From Glandiceps talaboti (taxonomy: Eukaryota; Hemichordata; Enteropneusta; Spengelidae): DNA of 64,000 nucleotides. The notes under the pieces were generated by a model that ran no database searches, was not told where the DNA came from, and worked only from the letters and a program-made list of their open reading frames with translations. Of this stretch, positions 48,501 to 60,194 are shown in pieces (within the stretch, counting starts at the first letter, position 1; each line of letters starts with the position of its first letter). Made by a program: the position numbers and the translations under genes. The DNA lies in contig NC_135569.1 of assembly GCF_964340395.1 (NCBI RefSeq), positions 18,501,457 through 18,565,456 on the forward strand, given 5' to 3'.

Positions 48501-49886
48501 ATATACAAGTATTTAGATAAGGGTGAATACTACACTTGTTGTACCATTAATACATAGTATATACAAGTATTTAGGTAAGGGTGAACACTCCACCTGTTGT
48601 ACCATTAATACATATTATATACAAGTATTTAGGTAAGGGTGAACACTACACCTGTTGTACCATTAATACATATTATATACAAGTATATAGGTAAGGGTGA
48701 ATACTCCACCAATTGTACCATTAATACATATTATATACAAGTATTTAGGTAAGGGTGAACACTCCACCTATTGTACCATTAATACATATTATATACAAGT
48801 ATTTAGGTAAGGGTGAACACTCCACCTATTGTACCATTAATACATATTATATACAAGTATTTAGGTAAGGGTGAACACTCCACCTATTGTACCATTAATA
48901 CATATTATATACAAGTATTTAGGTAAGGGTGAACACTCCACCTATTGTACCATTAATACATATTATATATACAAGTATTTAGGTAAGGGTGAATACTCCA
49001 CCTCTTGTACCATTAATACATATTATATACAAGTATTTAGATAAGGGTGAATACTACACCTATTGTACCATTAATACATATTATATACAAGTATTTAGAT
49101 AAGGGTGAATACTACACCTATTGTACCATTAATACATATTATATACAAGTATTTAGATAAGGGTGAATACTACACCTATTGTACCATTAATACATATTAT
49201 ATACAAGTATTTAGATAAGGGTGAATACTCCACCTCTTGTACCATTAATACATATTATATACAAGTATTTAGATAAGGGTGAATACTACACCTATTGTAC
49301 CATTAATACATATTATATACAAGTATTTAGATAAGGGTGAATACTACACCTATTGTACCATTAATACATATTATATACAAGTATTTAGATAAGGGTGAAT
49401 ACTCCACCTCTTGTACCATTAATACATATTATATACAAGTATTTAGATAAGGGTGAACACTCCACCTATTGTACCATTAATACATATTATATACAAGTAT
49501 TTAGGTAAGGGTGAACACTCCACCTATTGTACCATTAATACATATTGTATACAAGTATATAGGTAAGGGTGAATACTCCACCTATTGTACCATTAATACA
49601 TATTATATACAAGTATTTAGGTAAGAGTGAATACTCCATCTATTGGACCATTAATACATATTATATACAAGTATTTAGGTAAGGGTGAACACTCCACCTA
49701 TTGTACCATTAATACAAATTATATACAAGTATATAGGTAAGGGTGAACACTCCACCTATTGTACCATTAATACATATTATATACAAGTATTTAGGTAAGG
49801 GTGAACACTCCACCTATTGTACCATTAATACATATTATATACAACTATATAGGTAAGGGTGAACACTCCACCTATTGTACCATTAA
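45505..49886. repeat. 58-bp satellite array, about 75 units
   Basis: Unit GGTAAGGGTGAACACTCCAC, CTATTGTACCATTAATACAT, ATTATATACAAGTATTTA. Variant positions recur (GAACAC/GAATAC, CTCCAC/CTACAC, CTATTG/CTGTTG/CAATTG, TTAGG/TTAGA/ATAGG), plus a few longer units with TATACATTGTAGG. Confidence 0.97.
45712..48981. repeat. 1,635-bp higher-order duplication in the satellite
   Basis: Every rare variant in 45712-47346 recurs exactly 1,635 bp later: CCAATTTGTACCATCAATAC (46086, 47721), ACATAGTATATAC (46917, 48552), TATTATATATAC (47326, 48961), GTGAATACTACACTTG (46191, 47826). I noticed one difference, GTAAGGATG at 47231 against GTAAGGGTG. About 28 units are copied as a block. Confidence 0.93.
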
Positions 49887-50626
49887 AGGGCCACTGCAAT
49901 TCTATTTCTTTCTTTACAATACATGTAATATGTTCATACTGCCCCCTAATGAAAGGAATGTATGATTAAATGTTGATTTACTGCAAGTTGTCACCTCTTC
50001 ACTTGAAAAATCTGACGAACATTCGCCGCCCCGTTCGAAAGATACAATTTCTAGAACTTGTTGTGACCGAGCCTCCATAGCAATGCATGTTAGGAAGGTG
50101 AAGTTCAAGGTTATGTGTTCCTACTATGATGACATAACAGGAATGCTTTCATATGCAAATATAAATTCTCGCTCAGCAGAGGGTGTCGTGGATGTGGAAG
50201 CATCATAATTTCTAACTAGATTTTCACTATTCGTGGTCACTTTTTTCTCCTCAGTGCTATAGAAATGGTTGTGGTTGTCGGTGGCCAAATGGTTAAACCA
50301 CTTGCCTCTTACCACTGCGGTCGGGGTTCGAACCCCATTCAGGGTTCGATTAAAATTTACCACGCTGTAAGTAAGAAGAGTGTCGTTCAGTTTGACTACC
50401 GAACAACGCAGGTTTTCCCTGGGTTCTCCGGTTTCCTCCCGCATTAACACTGAACCCATGAGGGATGGCCCTCACTGGACTTCTTGGACAAGTGTTTAAA
50501 GGTGCCTGTAAATGGGCTTTATGCCCGTTGGTTTGCCTGAACAAATAAATAAATTTAAAAAAATGTGTTAAGTGGCTATTTTTTATTGGTTTGATGAAAA
50601 GTGAAAAATAGAATTGCAGTGGCCAT
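49887..50626. mobile_element. TTAA-flanked 740-bp TIR element carrying a SINE
   Basis: TIRs of 21 bp with one mismatch: AGGGCCACTGCAATTCTATT and, read from 50626, ATGGCCACTGCAATTCTATT. TTAA at 49883-49886 and 50627-50630. It sits inside a 58-bp satellite unit, since CCATTAA is continued after it by a diverged ACATATTATAAGTATTTAGG. No transposase. A tRNA-like SINE occupies the right half. Confidence 0.85.
50265..50565 (+). mobile_element. tRNA-derived SINE, copy 1
   Basis: RNA polymerase III promoter elements: A box TGGCCAAATGG (50282-50292) and B box GGTTCGAACCC (50325-50335). A conserved body follows (TTTCCTCCCGCATTAACACT, CATGAGGGATGGCCCTCACT, GGACTTCTTGG) and an A-rich tail AACAAATAAATAAATTTAAA. 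Shares body and head with 55251-55470. Confidence 0.8.
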
Positions 50627-50630
50627 TTAA

Positions 50631-50989
50631 AACATATTATAAGTATTTAGGTACATACACCAGATACACATTATCTCCAATGAGTTGACACTATTCTGTA
50701 TGTTGTCAAATAATGATGTCATGAATTTTGTCATTGTCATTTTTTGATAGCCCCAGAAAGTCAAAGGATCGTTCTATGATATACTTTGTGTGTCTACAGT
50801 TCATGCTTGGTGCTGCCATATTTGTTTTGATCTTGCATACTATGTATATAATTGCTACCATACTCCGGTCATCATATCGGCAACATAACATAGCCATGCA
50901 TTGCAATATTGTAAGAGTAGGTCTGTTAGTATCATAACATTGTAACATGTACCAAGGCATCACTGCACTGTACCCCTAGAAATTATTAC
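50631..50989. other. Satellite remnant then unassigned DNA
   Basis: ACATATTATAAGTATTTAGG (50632-50651) is the last satellite relic. The rest up to 50989 holds nothing I recognise. Confidence 0.5.
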
Positions 50990-51440
50990 GCAATTTGGAA
51001 GTTCGACGTTTTTACGGACCACTGATGACATATACATAGTGCAGTTGAATTTCTGGGTTGTAGAAGTATGACATTTATATTGTCGATAATTGAAATTTGT
51101 TTTAAATGTTTTAAAAGAATAACTACATTTTAATGTTTGTTAGTACAGTAATATTCCTAAATCATTGAGTTGAATTGAGAAATCGGGACTTGCAGCAACA
51201 CGGAGCACCATATATAAACATTTGCGATGCAAGTGATGAACATATTCAGTTATTCAGAGCCCATAATTTTGTATCTAAAATGATGTTTTTCTTTGGAAAA
51301 AATCTGCTTTAAGTGGCTTTTAAATATATTGAGATGAAACCATATAATAATGGGAGACATACTTTATTTTTTGTTTGTTTTACCGGATATGTCTGAATTT
51401 GATTGATGAATCCTGTGACTCAAATATTACATGATCAATG
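50990..51440. mobile_element. Diverged inner copy of the PIF/Harbinger-like element
   Basis: Matches 32120-32560 in order: GTTGAATTTC.GGGTTG, AGTACAGTAA.ATTCCTAAAT, GAGAAATCG, GATGCAAGTGATGAACATAT, TCAGTTATTC and GATGAATCCTG.GACTC. TIRs not found, so truncated. Confidence 0.72.
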
Positions 51441-51655
51441 CTACACTGTACAAAAAGTGAGATTTAACAGGGTGGGTAAACCATGTGGTAAACATGGTTA
51501 AAGTACCATCTTTGTCCATGTTTGTCCTCGTGTGACCATGTTCACACATCTTGTTTACCAACACCTTTGACCAGCAGACTCAGTAGCACTTTTCATACTA
51601 AATTACGTAGCCAGTGAAATATCTTCACACATCACAATATGTTACCTTTATACTT

Positions 51656-51965
51656 TCCATGGGTAAAGAAGGGGATATATGCTCTTTTAGATTGGGGCTA
51701 TATAGAACTGTGTTTATCCACATTTAGAGAGGGGTCCAAACTTGGACACGCATTGGCATTATAGATCTGTGTATCCTCCATGGGGTAAAGTAGGGAGTAT
51801 GTGGTCATATAGACTGGGGGGGGGTGTAGAACCATGTTTATCTACATTTAGAAAGAGGTTCAAACTTGGACACACAATGTTAGCATTATATCTTCATATC
51901 CTCCATAGGGTAAAGTAAGGGAGTATGTGGTCATTTATGATTTAGACTAGGGTGTATAGAATGCG
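51656..51965. repeat. About 122-bp tandem repeat, 2.5 units
   Basis: Units start TCCATGGGTAAAG (51656), TCCATGGGGTAAAG (51777) and TCCATAGGGTAAAG (51903), each with AGTATGTGGTCAT-like and ACATTTAGA..GGTTCAAACTTGG parts. Confidence 0.85.
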
Positions 51966-53519
51966 AAAACAGCTGTTTATATACCATTCTACCTGTTGCT
52001 TATTGGGTAATACTAAGATAAACAGCCACATTCGTTCAATATATTAATATTATGATTATTGGAGGTGCTGAAACGGATAACCGAACTGGAAAAACTAGTG
52101 TTTCTAAACTTAAAGGTTACAGACTTAATTTGAAATAACAATTTTCAATCTTATGATAGTATATCAGAAGTTTATAGGACTAACGTTCTTCATATTATCG
52201 TGAACGAGGCTGCTTGCGTAACCATTGACTAAATTAGCTTAATCCAGATGTTGTGCATTCGCTCGGTCGTTACAAATGCTAATGACCTCAAACTTATGAA
52301 ATCGGCTTTAGTTACCCGACCCCACTAAGATTTTCACGCCGACCCGTACCTTTTTTTTACGTATTTGAACGAAGTCGCGAAAATCGTGAAGTCTCGCAAG
52401 AAATAGTGGGTGCGGAAACTGACACCAACTTAAAAAACAATATAAACCTATTCTTCCAATCTGTAATGGCTGTACATCTGATAGGAAGAAATAAACAATA
52501 CAGAAACCATTTGGAAAACAGTGGAAAACCTGAAATAGACACTCACACATGAAAAAAAATACAAGACAATAAAATAAAAAATCTACCAACCCAACTATTT
52601 TAACATTGAATGTAATCGGAACCACACAATTTTTTTTTATTTCGCCTTACATGTATTTCCATTCAGAATTTTTTTGTAATTTTCATTATGAACTCTGAAA
52701 TGAAGTCAAAATGCATGTACATTTGTCCTCATGTGGCCTTGAAGTTTTCTCACCAATTCTTAGAAAGTTGTCATCATAACTTATAATATTGTGAACCTTG
52801 TATCCAACCAAATTATTTTCATACTTTGCCTTATTATTTTACCCTTGGAGTTGCTATGATGAATATGCTGTTTTATAGAGTTTAACTAATGTATTTTTAG
52901 TTGGGGTTATTTTCTGTTAAAAGTATGTTTGAGGGTTCAGTACGATTGAGTGAATGATTGTGTAGTCAGGCCTGACGCTGAGTAATTGTGATGTTATGAT
53001 CGGGAAATATTCATTTATTGGCAATTCATCACACAACATTAAAGGTATACTATGTTAGATGTCTCTAAATTCTTTAAACGTCATTTATTTCTTTTCATAT
53101 TTGTGTGCATTAATTCACAGTATTTGAATCATTTAGTTCCATTTGTCTCATTTCACATTGTCACATTAGAAGTACATGTGTTCTTTTCATCTTCCAATTC
53201 TGAATCATTTATTTGCAATTGTTCATTCCATGTGTGCTTTCATGTGTATGCTGAACTTCAAGTCAAATATATTTGTTCAATTTCGTTGGTCTTGTTTTTT
53301 ACTGCTAATGGTTGAGGTGTTACTATTTACTTCCTAAGTTTTATTTCTTAACTTCAACCCCTCTAAATGAATAAGGTTACATTTGTTTGGTAGTTGATTT
53401 GAAGTGATTTCTTATCTCATCAAACGCGTTGCATCGCTAAAGGACCCACTTGGATATTTGTCACCTCTGCACATCAAGGCGAAAATGCTAATGCTGTGGT
53501 CTATTCGTAAGGTAATTAA
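51966..53519. other. No recognised feature
   Basis: Short frames on both strands (for example - strand 52308-52625, 105 codons, hydrophobic) without recognisable families. Low-complexity A/T runs. Confidence 0.4.
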
Positions 53520-54200
53520 AAGTTCAATGTACAGTTGAAGGTGACAAGTTCATTGCTAAAAGTTTCCAAACGATAAGATGTGGCTGTATAGTGTTAAAAG
53601 CACTTGAAAAGTCAAAGAACATTAATCTGATTGAACTTCCAGGTTTTGCTGAATGAGAATATACATTATTTAAAACATGTAACATCACATCCTTCTATAC
53701 CCCTGTTCTTACGATAGGCAAACTGTAATGGGTCAATAAAATCAGAGACTATAACTATTAACTTATTTGTAAAACTACTCGTTCACAGACTTGCATAACG
53801 GCAGACGTCAACGCAACTGGTCTAAGATCGTTCATTGATGATATCACAGCTTTCTTTGGGACAGGAACAATATGAGAAGTTTTCCATGACATCGGAGCTA
53901 AGTCATGTTGAAAGCACAAATTGAATATGACAGACAGAATACGAGCAAGTTGATCAGCGCACAAGTTCAGAACACAGTGAGTAAAATTATCAGGCCCCGA
54001 CGCTTTGTTTGGGAGCACACTGGAGCACCCGAAGCACCTCTTCCTTGTCGGTCGAGAGACGGACGCCATCAGTGATATTTGAGGACACTGCTCTCAGTTC
54101 ATTCCTGATTGCTATGCTCGAAAGAGAAAACATAGCAATCAAACCTGTTATAGAATGCATTTAGTTCGTTTGCACGAGTTGTTGAATTGTCTCCTGTAGC
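53520..54200 (-). pseudogene. CR1-like LINE RT remnant, minus strand
   Basis: Read on the - strand: ANELNAFYNRFDCYVFSFEH (about 54165), frameshift, TDGVRLSTDKEEVLRVL, then from 54069 CSSVLPNKASGPDN, CADQLARILSVIFNLCFQHD, TSHIVPVPKKAVISSMNDLR and PVALTSAVMQVCERVV. It continues VSDFIDPLQFAYRKNRGIEG, then frameshifts, FFDFSSAFNTIQPHLIV and a decayed end near 53520. This is the N-terminal RT of CR1-like LINEs (NKASGPD, NDLRPVALTS, DPLQFAYR, FDFSSAFNTI). The YADD part is absent. Multiple frame breaks. Confidence 0.85.
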
Positions 54201-55250
54201 ATTGGTGTTTTGCTACCATCAGAGTAACCACTCATAAGTTTCAGTACATTCCATCTACAGCTGAATGAAACTACTACTTAGGGGTAGAACAGAAGTCTCT
54301 CTGTACAGCTCAGAGTAAAAATGGAGGTGTACAGTCGATTTCAGTGTGCAGGAAAACTGATGTAATAAAACATGACAAAAGTTACACTTGATCAATATAT
54401 TGCTCAAAGTAATGTAGTTGGAAAGATTGTGATGAATTGGTTGATTTAATGTTGGTAGGGATAAGCTTATTGGGACCTACAATGAGTGAACATGATAGTC
54501 AAGATTTTGATGGTGATAAAATAGTATCACAGTATTGACTCATAGGACTAAAATAATAAGACAGACATTAAGAGAAATATATAGACAAACAAATTAATAT
54601 TTTCAATGTTTAAAGTTTGTGGCTAATGACTTTTCCATTTGGCTGATTTGAAAATGAACAATGTTATTCTAATGGCTATGACGGTTTTGTTTTTTAAACC
54701 AACAGCTGCAGTGTTGACTGTCTTTAAAATGTGTTGTGACATATTGTGAGAGACCTTGTTAATTACTTTTCATCCGTGTCAGAGAATTAGATGTCATTCA
54801 ATAAAATAAATATTGATGGTCAACACCCCTGGAAAATAACCCCAATCAATACAAGTACACTGGAAACTGATGGAAAACCCAGGGAAAACCTTGGAATTTT
54901 TTTTTTACTCCAAGTGTTTGAATCCTGCTTTCCTTACCTTCAGGGTTAATTATCAAAATCAAGCCAATTTCTGTCTATCACAGACACATTGTAGAATTGA
55001 AATAACGCCAATTTCTTTTAAAACATGTTTACAAGTAATATTGAAAAAAAAGAACTATAGGCAAGCATCATTTTGGTGACAATAAGTCTGAAACTTATGT
55101 CGAGAAACAAGTGTATGTGTTTCAGTAGTAAGGCATCATTTTACATCGGCTAGCACACATTTAGGCAAAATGATGGAAATAGAAAAAACGCACAAGATTG
55201 TCACAAATGATAGACCTTCAGAGTGTTTTGTTTGTTTATAACTTTAAAAT
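54201..55250. other. Unassigned DNA with a diverged family J piece
   Basis: About 54880-55050 resembles 35395-35480 and 35755-35820: CCTTCAGGGTTAATTATCAA, AATCAAGCCAATTTC and GCCAATTTCTTTTAAAACAT. No gene seen. Confidence 0.4.
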
Positions 55251-55470
55251 CAGGGGTTGTCGGTTGTGCCGAGTGGTGAAACCACTTTCCTCTTACCACT
55301 GTGGTTGGGGTTCAAACCATTCGTTGTTTAGTTTGACTCTACTGAACAATGCAGGTTTCCCCGTGTACTCTGGTTCCCCTTGCATTATCAAACACTGAAT
55401 CCATGAGGGATGACCCTCACTGGATTTCTTGGCAGATAAGTGTTTACTTAGAGAACTATCCAGTATAATT
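55251..55470 (+). mobile_element. tRNA-derived SINE, copy 2
   Basis: A-box region TGCCGAGTGGTGAAACC and B box GGTTCAAACCA (55309-55319), then ATCCATGAGGGATGACCCTC and TGGATTTCTTGG as in copy 1. About 85 bp of the first copy is reduced here. Confidence 0.75.
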
Positions 55471-57415
55471 ATTTTTATTATTATTTTTATTATGTACTTG
55501 AAATACATTCTCAGGTGTGTAAAAAGAAGTGCAATATGTCACATCTTGATAGGACAAACAATTTATTATACCAGAAGTGAAATTGAAAATTCTCTTGTCC
55601 ATTGACAAGTGACCTTTGAAAAAAAAATTGAAGCCTGCAGGTGCAAAGCATAGTCCCAGGTGAACATTTTTGTTGCCCAACTTCAGTTTGAGCACTGTGT
55701 TGACATAAGAGATTATATAGTATTTAAAGCCTTATCACTTTGCTTAAAGGATACTATCTATAGTATTGTAATCAAGATTTGGACTGAGTTGTTAAATGGT
55801 GCTAATGCCAAGCAAAGTGATATTATCCTTAGGTAGGTGGATGAGAGTCACGCATGTATTGCTAATATTCATAGATATCTCCCTCCAGGTGTACACTTTT
55901 CACCACTCTCATGACTCCTTTCCTTTACTTCTTAGCCAAGGGAAAAGACAACATATTAACATAGCCGACTACCCAGTTTGTAAGGGCCACTCAGTATACA
56001 TCTCGAGTACCAATATCTAATGTCACAATGTCTCACATTGATACTTTACCAACCAAATTTGATAATTGCATTACAATCTACTCTCCCTAGCTCCCATGTC
56101 TTTCAATGCAAAATACACTTTACCATCAATACCTCAAAACTATAACTCAGGAATATTGTCATAGCCGACACTTTTCCCGGATTTTGCATGTGCAAAAACG
56201 GCAACAATCTCTTGATGAGTAAAATTTGCATTCATTGATACATGGCTCTCATATATCGGGAGTTCATATATTCTTTTAATGCACTTTTAGCACAACTGAA
56301 CTGATTATTTTTTCTTGAGTGCTTGGAAATATCCTGTGTCAACACACAATTTTGCCAGTATAAAGACTGCTACTTCCACTAATTCCTTTTGGCTCAGGTG
56401 TGTTACTTGTTGTCTGCTAAAGGGCCTCCATGCCTTTCATCTATTTATACATGGCACTCCTATGGACCTTTCATAATTTGTTATACAGTACTTATGGTGT
56501 GATGTACAAAGGCAGATAATTTCCACCCGAATGGTACTGTGTATTGCTCACATACCAAATCCCAGCACATTTGAAACCCAAAAGCTTTCTGTCGTGTGAT
56601 ATTTTAACATGGTCATACCAACTTTTGTCATCACATTTGAAGTGAAAAATCTCCTTGTTCTAGATATCTTGTAACTTCCACCCATTGATCTAATTTGAAG
56701 TCCTCCTATTTTATCCAGAGACTCAGGTATCTCATATCAATGCACATACATGGTTTAAAGGCATAACTAATAGTGGTGGTGGGTCCTTTCCAACTTTCCC
56801 TCACACTGATAGTGCTCCAGACTTTAATCTGTCTGATATAGTTGTAGAAATAAACTGGCCAAAGTCTTTACATCCAGGACTGTTTTGAAGTACTATAAGT
56901 GATGGGTATGAATGATTATAAGACTTGCTCTTAAAATTTCCCTTACAAGGAGTCACATAGTGAGATACCTATATTCCCTCTGATAGCCAGTCTATGATTT
57001 GTTTTTCACAACTATTGTCAACTTGTCCCACGTATGTACGTGATTATGTATTTTAACGGCTATTAAATCATTTTGGTTTCTTAATGTCATGTACCAGGGA
57101 GATATGTTGATTTTTTCCCTAGGCTACTGCTTCAACATCCGAGACGTAGAGTCATGCCTGGGTGCACCCTCAACAGACACCCAAGAGAAGGTTTCACATT
57201 ACTGCACATTTATATTCCATTTCCCACATTGGAATATCGAACTGAAAGAAAATTTTAACACCCCTTTTAATTACATGTAGAAGGCACCCCAGACAGGATC
57301 CTACAAAAGGCAGGCTGTCATAAGGCAATGCCTTTTGGTGATCACACCCCTGTCTCAGAGTACTAATATCTTAACTTACAAGCTCACACTCAAATAGAGA
57401 ACACATGAATGAAAT
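55471..57415. other. No recognised gene
   Basis: TTTTAGCACAACTGAACTGA at 56286 is a family B 5' end stub. Other open frames (55796-56020, 57089-57280) are unassigned. Confidence 0.4.
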
Positions 57416-57893
57416 TTATTCAAGGTTTAATTTTAATGACTCCATCTCACAGGGAATTTTTTCTTTACAATATCTGGCGAAGTTCCTAACAATACCACAA
57501 ACATAACATTTCAAATATCTGGGTTTTACATCCACGTCTTCTCTGTAGTTTTTGGCCGGACAATATGGAGTATGATTAGTATAATGGGTAGGCCACTTCC
57601 CATGTTGAAGGAACTTAGACACTTTTGATGCAATTTCTTCCTCTTCTTTATTTCCCAACAACAGAATGATAAGGTGCCCTGCTTCTTGCCCAAAATCATT
57701 TGTCTCAAATATGGCCAGCACTGCTTAATCCATTCAGTATTTGTGTGGCCTTGTGTTCCATGTTGGTGTTTGTGCTAGCTCCATCACCTTTTGTAGAGCA
57801 TTGTCCACAGATGTAGCGTTTGTCGTCTTTTTCTAATTCCTCTAATTTCTTTTGTAGTCCGTCCAACTGCAGCTGCACCTGCAACATATAAAG
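57416..57893 (-). pseudogene. Possible zinc-knuckle protein remnant, frameshifted
   Basis: Two overlapping - strand frames look like one broken coding segment. The first (57887 to 57705) follows an acceptor-like TGTTGCAG and reads VQLQLDGLQKKLEELEKDDK (heptad-like, coiled-coil) then RYICGQCSTKGDGAS. The second (57721 to 57416) reads LLLGNKEEEEIASKVSKFLQ and ends with CYVCGIVRNFARYCKEK. The last has CCHC zinc-knuckle spacing C-x2-C-x4-[H]-x4-C, but the His position is Asn. Such knuckles occur in gag-like retroelement proteins and RNA-binding proteins; I cannot name the family. Loss of the His and the frame change suggest a pseudogene. Confidence 0.35.
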
Positions 57894-57899
57894 TACACT

Positions 57900-59310
57900 C
57901 TTAGTACATATTCTACAGTTCCAAACTGCTTCTCACTTTCCCTCACAGGGAAGTCTTTGTCCCTCATTGACTATAAAATGCCTTGACTCACATGGTACAT
58001 AGTATTCTACAATTCACATCTAATTCTCACTTTCCCTCACAGGGAAGTCTTTGTCCCTCATTAGTCCCCGCGGACGAAGTCCGGAACGGGGACTTATGGA
58101 TTGGGTTCCGTCTGTCCGTCCGTCCGTCCGTCCGCAGCTGTTTCTTGGAGATGCCTGGACCGATTTTTTTCAAACTTGGTACAGGAGCAACATACTATGG
58201 CATACATATGCACGTCAATTTGTTTTATGATACGATCCAATATGGCCGCCTAGCAACCATTTTGTTTGCGAATTTTTCCTGTCTAAAGCCATAACTCAGA
58301 CATGCTTGAACAGATCTCATTTAAAGTTGGTATTAGGACAGTGTTCTATGACATACATGTGCATATCCATTTTCATTGTGATACGATCCAATATGGTTGC
58401 CTGGTAGCCATTTTGTTTGCGAATTTTCCATGTCCAAAGTCATAACTCAGACATGCTTGAACAGATCTCATTCAAAGTTGGTATTAGGACAGTGTTCTAT
58501 GACATACATGTGTATATCCATTTTCGTCGTGATACGATCCAATATGGCTGCCTGCCAGCCATTTTGTTTGTGAATTTTCCATGTCCAAAGCCATAACTCA
58601 GACATGCTTAAACAGATCTCATTCAAAGTTGGTATTAGGACAGTGTTCTATGACATACATGTGCATATCCATTTTCGTTGTGATACGATCCAATATGGCT
58701 GCCTGGCAGCCATTTTGTTTGCGAATTTTCATGTCCAAAGGCATAGCTCAGACATGCTTGAACAGATCTCATTTAAAGTTGGTATTAGGACAGTGTTCTA
58801 TGACATACATGTGCATATCCATTTTCGTCGTAATACGATCCCATATGGCTTTCTGGCAGCCATTTTGTTTGTGAATTTTCCATGTCCAAAGCCATAACTC
58901 AGACTCCATTTTCATCGTGATATGATCCCCCATACCCAACCAATCCTTTATTGTTGGAGGCATATTCCATGTCCAACAAGCACACACAACATATCTAAGT
59001 CTGTTTGTTTTAGGTTCACAAATGTTGTTGCGTGATCAGAGTAGTGATAATTCCTTAAAACCCAATTATAGCGAGGACTATGTCATTCTCAATGACTTGT
59101 TGACTGTAAAATGCCTTGACTCACATGGTACATATTATTCTACAATTCACATCCAATTCTCACTTTCCCTCACAGGGAAGTCTTTGTCCCTCATTGACTA
59201 TAAAATGCCTTGACTCACATGGTACATAGTATTCTACAATTCACATCTAATTCTCACTTTCCCTCACAGGGAAGTCTTTGTCCGTCATGGACTATAAAAT
59301 GCCTTGACTT
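57900..59310. repeat. 94-bp tandem repeat, about four units, split by an insertion
   Basis: Unit TTGACTATAAAATGCCTTGA, CTCACATGGTACATAGTATT, CTACAATTCACATCTAATTC, TCACTTTCCCTCACAGGGAA, GTCTTTGTCCCTCA. One partial and one full unit lie left of 58062, and two full units and a start lie right of 59100. Confidence 0.9.
58063..59099 (+). mobile_element. Family A hairpin-ended element, copy 2
   Basis: 1,037 bp, boundaries defined by the interrupted 94-bp repeat: CCCTCATT|AGTCCCCG at the left and AATGACTTG|TTGACTGTAAA at the right. 5' foldback 58063-58094 has outer arms AGTCCCCG/CGGGGACT and inner arms CGGAC/GTCCG. Then (GTCC)n (58111-58133) and about five ~149-bp core units (58240-58900), then a tail shared with 44797-44917 and the hairpin GTCATTCTCAATGAC (59082-59096). 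TT flanks both sides. No transposase, so non-autonomous. Confidence 0.85.
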
Positions 59311-59499
59311 GCGTTTTTTTAATCTTAATTTGATTTTAGGCACTTTAACGTCTACTCCGTTTTACTCTGAGACTCTTAAATTTATAATTACATACGTGCA
59401 AATACACATTATATATATTTTTTTCTTCTAGCCCCCCCCCCCTCCCCCTCCCCCATTCAAAATCAATTGGACATCCACATCAGTGTTCTCTATATGAAT
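59311..59499. other. Unassigned, with a poly-C tract
   Basis: C-rich run at about 59433-59454. Confidence 0.5.
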
Positions 59500-59930
59500 A
59501 CTACTACGCAGTAGTCAGTGTGCCACCAGACAGAGAAACTTGACCATGTAGTACACATGATGTTTATACTTCAGATCACCTCCCTGTACCCAAAGAGCTG
59601 TTCAGGAGTACTTATGCAGTGATGTGAGTTGATGTTAGCGAGCAACAGTCTGGGCCAACTTATTTTGGCAATTACACACAGATTTCATAAATGTGACAAA
59701 TTTAAATACATCATCAAACAGCTTTGGCCTTTCATAATTTCAAAACATATGGATAAAAAATCATTGAACAATCTTATTTTGAACATGAGAAATTGCATGG
59801 AAGTATACATCTACTGCATGCATGTAAAGTAGAGTGAGTCAATCCATACTAGAAGTATGGTACTCAGACTAACACCGTAGTTTGGAGTTGTGATTGTGAA
59901 GTTAGTTTGTAGCCAAATTACATTATTCTG
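59500..59930 (-). repeat. Family I dispersed repeat, copy 2 (inverted)
   Basis: Reverse complement similar to 21600-22030; shares GTGAAGTTAGTTTGTAGCC and TGGGCCAACTTATTTTGGCA. Confidence 0.55.
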
Positions 59931-60109
59931 TCAAAAACACGGACTAATGTGTACCCCATGCTGAAATATTTCCGTCATGCATCAACTATAAATTTTGTCA
60001 TTTTCAAATTTGCGTTAGGATCAACCGATTGTCAACATTGGTTATTAGTATATTGTGTAGAAGACTATGACACACACCCAACAAATAAGTAATTGTTTAG
60101 CATAACTAA
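59931..60109. other. No recognised feature
   Basis: AT-rich spacer. Confidence 0.4.
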
Positions 60110-60151
60110 ACTTCTTATGTTAAGTAATGCTATAAACATGGCAAAGTGTGC

Positions 60152-60194
<43 letters not shown>

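Noticed and set aside
50282-50335. True tRNA gene
   Set aside because: A and B boxes are present, but no acceptor or anticodon stem can be folded, and the sequence continues into a repeated SINE body also found at 55251.
52308-52625. 105-codon minus-strand hydrophobic frame
   Set aside because: Low-complexity T/C-rich DNA, no motif, no neighbouring exon.
58063-58094. Hammerhead ribozyme at the family A 5' end
   Set aside because: CTGGATGAAGTCC in copy 1 resembles the CTGATGA core, but the required GAAA segment and the third stem are absent and copy 2 lacks the core.
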